From Bacteroidota bacterium (GTDB taxonomy: Bacteria > Bacteroidota > Bacteroidia > Bacteroidales > Lentimicrobiaceae): a DNA stretch of 11,807 bases. Location of the stretch: positions 1-11,807 of the forward strand of contig JAEYXG010000240.1 in assembly GCA_023428585.1 (NCBI GenBank), read 5' to 3'. Of the stretch, positions 5,647-11,807 are shown piece after piece; the first letter of the stretch is position 1; each line of letters begins with the position of its first letter. Both the position numbers and the translations under genes were made by a program. Under the pieces are notes generated by a model. That model had not been told where the DNA came from and did no database searches. It worked only from the letters and a program-made list of their open reading frames with translations.

Positions 5647-7032
5647 ATGAAACGACTCATGTTGATGATTGGAATTATTACCGTAATCTGTCTGATAGGC
5701 TGCAACAAACGGCTTGAAAGCCAGAACAGTGGTGGGCAGACCCAGCTTGACACCACAATAATAGCCAAGGGACTTGAAGTGCCATGGGAGATTCTTTGGT
5801 CGCCTGATAATCATATATGGGTAACGGAAAGAAACGGGAATGTGATTAGAATCAATCCCGACAACCGGCAAAAACAAGTGCTTTTGGAAATGGAGGTTGC
5901 GCAGCAGGGTGAATCAGGATTGCTCGGAATGGCCTTGCATCCTGACTTTCCATTTACTCCTTGGGTATACCTGGTGTATACTTATTTTGAATCAACTTCA
6001 ATTAAGGAGAGACTCAGCAAATTCATCTATCAGCAAGATCAATTGGTTAATGAACAAATTCTTATAAACAACATACCCGGTAACACCTACCACGACGGTT
6101 CACGACTTATTTTTGGTTCTGACGGTAAATTATACATGACTACCGGCGACGCCGGCAATATGTCGTCTGCACAAGACCTCAGCTCTCTAAGTGGCAAAAT
6201 ATTACGGATTAATGATGATGGGACGGTGCCGGCTGATAATCCTACTACAGGAAGCTATATATGGGCATCAGGTTCACGCAATGCACAAGGGCTTGACTTC
6301 TCACCTTCAGGCATCCTATACTCATCAGAACATGGACCGGATACTGACGACGAGATCAATATTATTGAGATAGGAAGAAACTACGGGTGGCCTAATGTCA
6401 GAGGTTTATGCAATACACCTGACGAACTGGTGTTTTGTGAAGAATACAATGTTAGGGAACCAATCCTGACTTACACCCCCACCCTCGCACTTGCAGGAAT
6501 TGCATACTATGGTCATAACTTAATACCCGAATGGAACAATTCACTCATTGTCACTTCGCTGAAAGCCGGCAAACTGCTGGTGCTTCACTTGGATGAAACA
6601 GGCATGAGCATTACCGGATCTACCACAGTATATGATAACACATTGGGGCGACTTAGGGATGTTTGCATTTCAAACAATGGTAGGGTATTCGTCTCAACCA
6701 GTAATCGTGACGGGAGAGGTACACCTAAACCCGGTGATGACAAAATAATTGAAATCAAACCTGAAACACCAAATTCAAACAATAAGAATGATAAATCATC
6801 TGGGTTAAGAATAATGCCTAACCCGGTCAAAGGGGTTTTCAGTGTATCATCCAATGGAGTGTTGAATGATGGGACTTTCCGACTGGTAGATATTAATGGT
6901 AGAATGCTGAGACATGGCAGTTACAAATCACTGGAAAAAGGAATTGATATATCTGATTTGTTGCCGGGTGTATATAGCATAACTATCATTGACAAATTAA
7001 ATTCTGCGTCGGCATCATTATTGAAACTTTGA
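5647..7032 (+). CDS. PQQ-dependent aldose sugar dehydrogenase with T9SS tail
   Basis: 461 residues of the soluble glucose dehydrogenase (sGDH/Ylii) beta-propeller family, which oxidises aldoses at C1 to lactones with PQQ. Landmarks shared with Acinetobacter sGDH are: PWEILWSPD at 46-54, GLLGMALHPDF at 91-101, His149 in YHDGSRL (catalytic base position), SGSRNAQGL at 208-216 (Arg/Asn at the active site), SEHGPDTDDEIN at 227-238, NYGWPNV at 245-251, SLKAGK at 304-309 (Lys for PQQ), and RLRDV at 335-339 (two Arg for PQQ). The propeller ends near 372. After a short Asn/Lys-rich linker, residues 387-461 form a T9SS sorting domain (RIMPNPV, then LPGVYSI). The N-terminus has a lipobox, LIGC with Cys19, so lipoprotein processing is also predicted; the two localisation signals look contradictory. 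PQQ biosynthesis genes are not in the window. Confidence 0.9.
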   Translation: MKRLMLMIGIITVICLIGCNKRLESQNSGGQTQLDTTIIAKGLEVPWEILWSPDNHIWVTERNGNVIRINPDNRQKQVLLEMEVAQQGESGLLGMALHPDFPFTPWVYLVYTYFESTSIKERLSKFIYQQDQLVNEQILINNIPGNTYHDGSRLIFGSDGKLYMTTGDAGNMSSAQDLSSLSGKILRINDDGTVPADNPTTGSYIWASGSRNAQGLDFSPSGILYSSEHGPDTDDEINIIEIGRNYGWPNVRGLCNTPDELVFCEEYNVREPILTYTPTLALAGIAYYGHNLIPEWNNSLIVTSLKAGKLLVLHLDETGMSITGSTTVYDNTLGRLRDVCISNNGRVFVSTSNRDGRGTPKPGDDKIIEIKPETPNSNNKNDKSSGLRIMPNPVKGVFSVSSNGVLNDGTFRLVDINGRMLRHGSYKSLEKGIDISDLLPGVYSITIIDKLNSASASLLKL

Positions 7033-7290
7033 TATTGCCATTTTTTAAACAGTGTTTATTGACCTTTGGGTTTAGTCTTCAAGTCGACTTCATCAGATTA
7101 AGGCTAAAATGAAAAAAGTGCGTATTGACAGGTATTATGCCCTCTGTCAGCCCAATCTTTTATATTCAGCTAACCATTAACTGTTAGCCTACAAATACAC
7201 ATTAAATAAAAGGGACTGCATTTAGCAGTCCCCTCATTTAAAAAGTAGTTGGAAAACCCTTATCTGAATTCAGAATTCAATACGTGGAAA
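7033..7290. other. Intergenic region with several short hairpins
   Basis: 258 bases between two convergent genes. Besides the strong hairpin at 7212-7232 (separate entry) it holds TGACAG (7126-7131) with CTGTCA (7144-7149), GCTAAC (7169-7174) with GTTAGC (7183-7188), and a 10-bp palindrome AAGTCGACTT (7081-7090). The first hairpin is followed by ATCTTTTAT and could weakly terminate the dehydrogenase transcript. No credible gene is present. Confidence 0.5.
7201..7232 (-). terminator. Rho-independent terminator for tpx
   Basis: A perfect 8-bp stem, GGGACTGC (7212-7219) and GCAGTCCC (7225-7232), encloses a 5-base loop. Read on the minus strand it is followed by CTTTTATTTAAT-type T-rich sequence. 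It lies about 58 bases beyond the tpx stop. On the plus strand the downstream sequence is less T-rich, so the main direction is minus. Confidence 0.8.
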
Positions 7291-7809
7291 TTAATTTGCA
7301 AGATGCTTTAATTCAACGGCATTCAAAGCTGCTTCATAATCAGGCTCATTGGCTGTTTCAGCAACCTGCTCCGTATAAACAACTGTTCCATTTTCGTCTA
7401 CTACCACAACTGAACGTGACAATAACCCCTGGAAGCCACTATCAGCAATGGTAACACCAAAAGAAGCACCAAAAGAGTCATCTCTGAACGCAGAGCCTGT
7501 TATTACATTCTTAATGCCTTCAGCAACACAAAAACGGTTATGTGCAAATGGCAGATCCTTTGATACACATACTACCACGGTGTTGTCAAGAGAAGCGGCT
7601 TTTACGTTAAATTGCCTTACAGATGCAGCACAGGTAGATGTATCAAGGCTGGGGAAAATGTTGAAAATTACCTTTTTGCCTTTTAAATCATTGTAAGTAA
7701 GGACGCTTAAATCTGATTTAACAAGTTTAAAATCAGGAATCATGGTTCCAATTTCGGGTAATGAACCAATGGTGTGAATGGGATTGCCTCCCAAAGTAAT
7801 GTTTGCCAT
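7291..7809 (-). CDS. tpx: Thiol peroxidase (atypical 2-Cys peroxiredoxin)
   Basis: Cytoplasmic peroxidase that reduces hydrogen peroxide and organic hydroperoxides, normally with thioredoxin. At 172 residues it matches the Tpx family length. The peroxidatic Cys60 lies in PSLDTSTCAASVRQFN and the resolving Cys94 in NRFCVAEGI; this spacing is characteristic of Tpx. The N-terminus ITLGGNPIHTIG is also typical. I place the start at the ATG at 7809 (MANITL); an in-frame ATG at 7833 would add eight residues not expected in the family. There is no signal peptide. The gene lies 62 bases downstream of the NagZ fusion on the same strand, so read-through is possible, and it is followed by a clear terminator. 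Confidence 0.95.
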   Translation of the reverse strand: MANITLGGNPIHTIGSLPEIGTMIPDFKLVKSDLSVLTYNDLKGKKVIFNIFPSLDTSTCAASVRQFNVKAASLDNTVVVCVSKDLPFAHNRFCVAEGIKNVITGSAFRDDSFGASFGVTIADSGFQGLLSRSVVVVDENGTVVYTEQVAETANEPDYEAALNAVELKHLAN

Positions 7810-7871
7810 ATTATCTATTTTATAAATTGTCAATTAATTTCAAAAAGTAACCCAAGAACAATTAAAACCGA

Positions 7872-10838
7872 TTACTGTTCAACCAAAGATGACGATTTTG
7901 ATTTATCACTCTTCCTTATTGCCTTATAAATTGCTTCATGAATATTGGTACGAATATTCAGTTGGGTGATTTTCGAATTTCCGGCATCCGGATAAACGCG
8001 GTTACTGAGAAAAACATAAACCAATTGTTCAGCGGGGTCAACCCATAAATAAGTACCTGTAAATCCACTGTGACCGTAGCTATCGGCAGAGACTGACTCA
8101 CATGCAGGACTGGGGTCACCCGGTTTCAAGGGAGGTTTATCGAAGCCTGCGCCTCTCCTATTGCCCCTTCCCGGGAATTGGGCAGCAGTAAATTCAGCCA
8201 CAGTTGTAGAATCGATATAGGATTCACCAGCATATTTACCGTTTTGTAAAAGCATCTGCATCAAAATTCCAACATCAAGGGCATCAGAGAATAAACCTGC
8301 ATTACCAGCCACTCCACCCAACAATGCTGCTGTTTGGTCATGTACATCGCCATGTACCAGTTGCCTTCTGAAAGTCCGGTCAAGTTCTGTTGGTACAATT
8401 CTCTTCAGGCTATACCTGTCGCGTGGGTTGAAACCCATGGTTGGCAATCCCATTCTACTGTAAAAATTCTTATTAAGCCAATGGCTGAACGGTTGATCAA
8501 CAATCTGTTCGAAAGCCCTTGTCAGGAGAATAAAGCCCAAGTCACTGTATTTATATCCTTTATTAACCAGCAGACCCGATTTCACGATCGAATCAATGAT
8601 GATGTCAGGCAGGTCATTCCTGCCATAAAGGTTATCAGCAATCCTATGTGAATAATTTATACTGTAATGGCGTGCCATAAGCTCATTCAATGGTTTGGAG
8701 GTATCAGTGCTGAATCCCTGGTGAAAAGGAATAAAAGACTGAAGTCGGGCTTCATGAGCCATGATCTGTTTAATGGTGATGTCCTTCTTGTTTGATTTCT
8801 TAAGCTTATCATAATAAAAGCTCAACTTCTTATCAGGATTAATAAGCATATTATCTTTAAGCTTCATTGCCATCATGGTTGTTCCCAATACCTTGGTCAA
8901 TGAGGCCAGGTCGAACAAGTCATCAGTCCTTAGTGGGACCTTGCTTTCATAGGTTTGTGATCCATAAGCTTTATTCACGATCACTCTACCATTCTTAATT
9001 ACAACGACCTGAGCACAAGGGAATACCTTTTGATTGATTGCATCCATGACAATACTGTCGATAGGATTCAGATCATCGGCGGCAATCATGAGCTCCTCAG
9101 GCATAGCAAAGGATACCCGCAGTTTTTCATTGGTTTCCAGGCCGCAGCCTGCTCTGAACAAAGCATTTGCCGATACAGGCAATTGACCATCGATGGTTCT
9201 GCCACCAAAAATTGCCTGGGCCGTTAACTCCTGCATTAATGCATTATCCTGATATGATACAATTATACTCTCGATCTGATCAGTATTTTTGAAGAAATCA
9301 AGCGAATAAGGACTTGCGAAGAGGCTCAGTATCATACACTTAGTTGCGGCCAGTGAATCAATGTAGGCTGCAGCCGATTCCGTTACATTGAAACGCTTTT
9401 GCGGCAAATCACTTGAACGAGTGAATCCGGTTATAATAAGGTTAAATGGCTCCAGCAAACAGCTGATTGAATCCTTTTGGATATTTGTAGGATTGGCAGG
9501 CAGGTTGAAATGAGTAACCGGAGCATATTTTGCCAGGATTTGTTGGAAAGGTGTAATAACGGTATCTCCAATAACCAGCGTGGCAATCCTCAAGGTATCG
9601 GGATATCTAACCGGTACTCGGTTCAAATTATTCTTCACCATTGTGATAGCCCTTTCATTGGAACGCAATGCAATCAACCGTGCATTCTGGGTGTTGAGAT
9701 CATTGATTAAGCCTTCCAACTCAATATTTTGGGGTTTTGACAATCCACACTCATATTTCCAAGTCAATACACGGCGACATTTTTCATCTATCAGTTTTTG
9801 AGTAACATATCCCCGATCGATGGCATTGCATATATTGCGTATGGCTGCCCGGGCATCAACGGGTAAAAGAAGAATATCATTGCCGGCTTTCAGGGCATCG
9901 GCCTCAACATTGCCAACATCAGAGAAATCGACCAACCCTTTCATATCCATGCCATCTGTTATTATCATGCCCCTGAAACCCATCTCTTTTCTAAGAAGAT
10001 CCTGAAGAATAGGTTCCGACAAGGTAGCGATAGACTTTGACGCAGTATCCAGTGCCGGTACCCGAAGATGTGAAACCATGATACCCTTAATACCTCTGTC
10101 AATCAAATATCTGAAAGGAAAAAGCTCAATAGAATCAATAAGAGTTCTTGACTTATCAATAATAGGTAAGCTATAGTGTGAATCAGTGTCGGTATCACCA
10201 TGACCCGGGAAATGCTTGCCGACTGCAATAATACCGGCATCCTGCATACCCTTCATATAGAAATATGATTTCTCAGCAACCCTAAGGCGGTTTTCACCAA
10301 AGGAGCGGGCATTGATTACAGGATTCAATGGATTGTTGTTTATATCAGCAACAGGAGCAAAATTCATGTGAATGCCCAATCGTACCAGCTGCCGGGCAAT
10401 TTCACTCCCCATCTCGTAGATATACTGATCATTTCTTATTGCACCCAACGTCATTTGCTTTGGGAAGGAGAACGAACTATCAAGCCGCATGCCCAGCCCC
10501 CATTCACCATCAATGGCTATAAATGCAGGTACTGAAGTGTTTTCCTGAATTCTATTGGAAATAATAGCCTGACGAACCGGCCCTCCCTGAAAAAAACAGA
10601 CTCCACCCAGCTTTAATTCCGCAACAAGCTTGACAAGATCATCAGTATACAGCGCATCACGATTTGAATAACCCCTGATCATCAACAACTGTGCAATCCT
10701 TTGATCGGGGGTCAACGTATTAAAAACCGAATCAACCCATTTTTCCTTAATAGAAATCTGAGAAAAAAGAGGATTAATTGACAATAAAAGAATGGTTACA
10801 AGGGAAAATTCTCTAATTTTAACAGGAAGTGGAATCAT
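7872..10838 (-). CDS. NagZ-type GH3 beta-N-acetylglucosaminidase fused to a beta-lactamase-fold serine hydrolase
   Basis: 988 residues. A signal peptide (about 1-27, PLFSQ) points to the periplasm. Residues about 30-365 form a GH3 barrel of NagZ type: KHFPGHGDTDTDSH at 208-221 with the Asp219/His221 acid-base dyad, MVSHLRVPALD at 254-264, and nucleophile Asp295 in IITDGMDMKG. Residues about 385-570 look like the GH3 alpha/beta C-domain (GQLPVSANA at 551-559). Residues about 585-975 are a class C beta-lactamase/PBP4*-like serine hydrolase with SLTK (Ser646, Lys649), YSD at 764-766 and HSG at 923-925. NagZ removes GlcNAc from muropeptides. The second half could be a muramyl-peptide amidase like B. 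subtilis AmiE, or a carboxypeptidase or esterase; a true beta-lactamase is less likely given the HSG and YSD variants. The length fits this fused Bacteroidota architecture, and no frameshift is seen. Confidence 0.9.
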   Translation of the reverse strand: MIPLPVKIREFSLVTILLLSINPLFSQISIKEKWVDSVFNTLTPDQRIAQLLMIRGYSNRDALYTDDLVKLVAELKLGGVCFFQGGPVRQAIISNRIQENTSVPAFIAIDGEWGLGMRLDSSFSFPKQMTLGAIRNDQYIYEMGSEIARQLVRLGIHMNFAPVADINNNPLNPVINARSFGENRLRVAEKSYFYMKGMQDAGIIAVGKHFPGHGDTDTDSHYSLPIIDKSRTLIDSIELFPFRYLIDRGIKGIMVSHLRVPALDTASKSIATLSEPILQDLLRKEMGFRGMIITDGMDMKGLVDFSDVGNVEADALKAGNDILLLPVDARAAIRNICNAIDRGYVTQKLIDEKCRRVLTWKYECGLSKPQNIELEGLINDLNTQNARLIALRSNERAITMVKNNLNRVPVRYPDTLRIATLVIGDTVITPFQQILAKYAPVTHFNLPANPTNIQKDSISCLLEPFNLIITGFTRSSDLPQKRFNVTESAAAYIDSLAATKCMILSLFASPYSLDFFKNTDQIESIIVSYQDNALMQELTAQAIFGGRTIDGQLPVSANALFRAGCGLETNEKLRVSFAMPEELMIAADDLNPIDSIVMDAINQKVFPCAQVVVIKNGRVIVNKAYGSQTYESKVPLRTDDLFDLASLTKVLGTTMMAMKLKDNMLINPDKKLSFYYDKLKKSNKKDITIKQIMAHEARLQSFIPFHQGFSTDTSKPLNELMARHYSINYSHRIADNLYGRNDLPDIIIDSIVKSGLLVNKGYKYSDLGFILLTRAFEQIVDQPFSHWLNKNFYSRMGLPTMGFNPRDRYSLKRIVPTELDRTFRRQLVHGDVHDQTAALLGGVAGNAGLFSDALDVGILMQMLLQNGKYAGESYIDSTTVAEFTAAQFPGRGNRRGAGFDKPPLKPGDPSPACESVSADSYGHSGFTGTYLWVDPAEQLVYVFLSNRVYPDAGNSKITQLNIRTNIHEAIYKAIRKSDKSKSSSLVEQ

Positions 10839-10997
10839 AGGAGAAAAATACTAACATTTATTTTCAAGCAACAATATTAATCAATAACCGAATAAAACGG
10901 AATTCAAAACACTGACTTCATGCGTGGATAAAAATGGCTGCTATTCTAACAGAAAAAGTCTCTTACGCATAAATAAAGTGGTTAACGAAGACCAGGT

Positions 10998-11005
10998 CAA
11001 AGGTA
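10998..11005 (-). promoter_or_regulatory. Possible -7 element for the NagZ fusion gene
   Basis: The minus strand reads TACCTTTG, an exact TAnnTTTG match. It lies 160 bases upstream of the ATG, implying a leader of about 150 bases, and no -33 TTTG is seen at the right spacing. A nearer weak match, TATTTTTC, occurs just before the start. Confidence 0.25.
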
Positions 11006-11069
11006 ATGCGAATCTTTTCAACAGTTTCTATTTTTAATCAACAATTCAGAAATGGCAATAAAAAAGGAA

Positions 11070-11077
11070 TAAATTTG
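11070..11077 (+). promoter_or_regulatory. Candidate -7 element for the transketolase gene
   Basis: TAAATTTG is an exact TAnnTTTG match, 14 bases before the ATG at 11092. The mRNA would be almost leaderless (under about 10 bases). No -33 TTTG is obvious at the expected distance. Confidence 0.4.
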
Positions 11078-11091
11078 CCAAAAAATAGCCT

Positions 11092-11807
11092 ATGAATAAT
11101 TTGATGACCCTGGAAAAAACTGCCACACAAGTGCGAAGAGATGTTCTGCGCATGGTACATGCCGTACAATCAGGTCATCCGGGAGGAGCTCTTGGATGTA
11201 CTGAATTCATGGTAGCTCTTTATTTTGAAATCATGAAACAGGACTCCGGTAAATTTACGATGGAAGGAAACAATGAAGATGTCTTTTTCTTGAGTAACGG
11301 ACACCTATCGGCATTATGGTATAGTGTGCTTGCAAGAAAAGGTTATTTTCCTGTTGAAGAATTGGCAACATTCAGAAAAATCAATACACGCTTACAAGGT
11401 CATCCTGCTACTGCTGAAGGATTACCGGGCATAAGGGTAGCCAGTGGCTCACTAGGCCAAGGCCTTTCAGTTGCAATTGGAACAGCTATGGCTAAAAAAC
11501 TCAACGGCGACAATAGTCTGGTTTATACATTGCACGGTGATGGCGAATTGGATGAAGGCCAGATATGGGAAGCGGCTATGTTTGCTGCAGGCCATAAAGT
11601 TGACAACCTCATTGCAACCATTGATTGCAATGGGCAACAGATTGACGGGCCTACCGACAAGGTGATGCCATTAGGAGACTTAAGTGCCAAATGGGAAGCC
11701 TTTGGCTGGGATGTGATGGAAATGAAAGGCAATGATATGAAAGCAGTGATTGACGGATTGAATAATGCCAAACAGAGGTGCTTCAAATCAAAACCTGTAG
11801 TAATAAT
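11092..11807 (+). CDS. Transketolase, N-terminal (TPP-binding) subunit, 3' end outside the window
   Basis: The frame is open from the ATG at 11092 to the window edge, giving 238 residues. It starts directly with the transketolase PP domain: RRDVLRMVHAVQSGHPGG at 15-32, LSNGH at 67-71 (His71), the second GHP at 103-105, ASGSLGQGLS at 117-126, and the TPP/metal motif GDGELDEGQIWEA at 149-161 with Asn180. Transketolase moves two-carbon units between sugar phosphates in the pentose phosphate pathway; cytoplasmic. The N-terminus is shorter than in E. coli TktA and resembles the half-size N-terminal subunits whose pyrimidine domain is a second gene. That split is an inference, since the end and the next gene are not visible. 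An ATG at 11104 is an alternative start. Confidence 0.92.
   Translation, partial: MNNLMTLEKTATQVRRDVLRMVHAVQSGHPGGALGCTEFMVALYFEIMKQDSGKFTMEGNNEDVFFLSNGHLSALWYSVLARKGYFPVEELATFRKINTRLQGHPATAEGLPGIRVASGSLGQGLSVAIGTAMAKKLNGDNSLVYTLHGDGELDEGQIWEAAMFAAGHKVDNLIATIDCNGQQIDGPTDKVMPLGDLSAKWEAFGWDVMEMKGNDMKAVIDGLNNAKQRCFKSKPVVI

Noticed and set aside
7109..7180. Possible 23-residue ORF beginning ATGAAAAAA in the dehydrogenase-tpx intergenic region
   Set aside because: It has no ribosome binding site or promoter, no hydrophobic or repeated pattern, and overlaps the hairpin sequences. Too short to support as a gene.
8334..8651. Plus-strand open frame of about 105 codons inside the NagZ fusion gene
   Set aside because: It is antisense to the conserved serine hydrolase domain, with no signal, promoter or recognisable motif.
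7872..9100. Antibiotic-resistance beta-lactamase
   Set aside because: The domain is part of a NagZ fusion and has YSD and HSG in place of the usual YxN and KTG, so a peptidoglycan or peptide hydrolase role is more likely.

Overview
The window looks like a chromosomal segment of a Bacteroidota bacterium, probably from the Bacteroidales/Marinilabiliales side. The evidence is of three kinds. Two proteins end in type IX secretion (T9SS, Por) sorting domains. Several genes are preceded by the Bacteroidota -7 promoter element TAnnTTTG, mostly without a clear Shine-Dalgarno sequence. Gene content also fits: a PASTA protein beside ddl, a NagZ-serine hydrolase fusion, and what looks like the N-terminal subunit of a split transketolase. 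I see no transposase, integrase, CRISPR array, phage gene or plasmid function. Most of the genes are housekeeping or envelope genes.

Layout, left to right. The 5' part of a membrane-anchored PASTA-domain gene (minus) is divergent from ddl (plus, D-Ala-D-Ala ligase); both belong to cell-wall synthesis. A large secreted Lys-C-type serine protease with a PKD and a T9SS domain (minus) converges on ddl with only 10 bases between the stop codons. Upstream of the protease is about 440 bases without a gene, holding a cluster of four 11-bp tandem units plus inverted copies of related motifs. Next come an exported MsrA (plus) and tRNA-Leu(TAG) (minus). A probable two-gene operon follows (plus): a secreted SMP-30/gluconolactonase-like beta-propeller and a PQQ-dependent sugar dehydrogenase with a T9SS tail. 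An intergenic region with several hairpins, including a terminator for tpx, separates these from tpx (minus) and a 988-residue NagZ-beta-lactamase-fold fusion (minus). The window ends inside a transketolase N-terminal subunit (plus).

How the genes work together. The beta-propeller and the sugar dehydrogenase suggest an extracytoplasmic aldose oxidation module: the dehydrogenase would make an aldonolactone and the lactonase-like protein would hydrolyse it. The NagZ-serine hydrolase fusion resembles, in one chain and in the same order, the NagZ and AmiE muropeptide-recycling enzymes of Bacillus subtilis. With ddl and the PASTA protein this gives a peptidoglycan theme. MsrA and Tpx are oxidative-damage enzymes, the first probably exported and the second cytoplasmic. 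No single region is clearly a new defence or mobile system. The items most worth a second look are the lactonase/PQQ pair, the lipobox plus T9SS tail on one protein, the NagZ fusion and the 11-bp repeat cluster.
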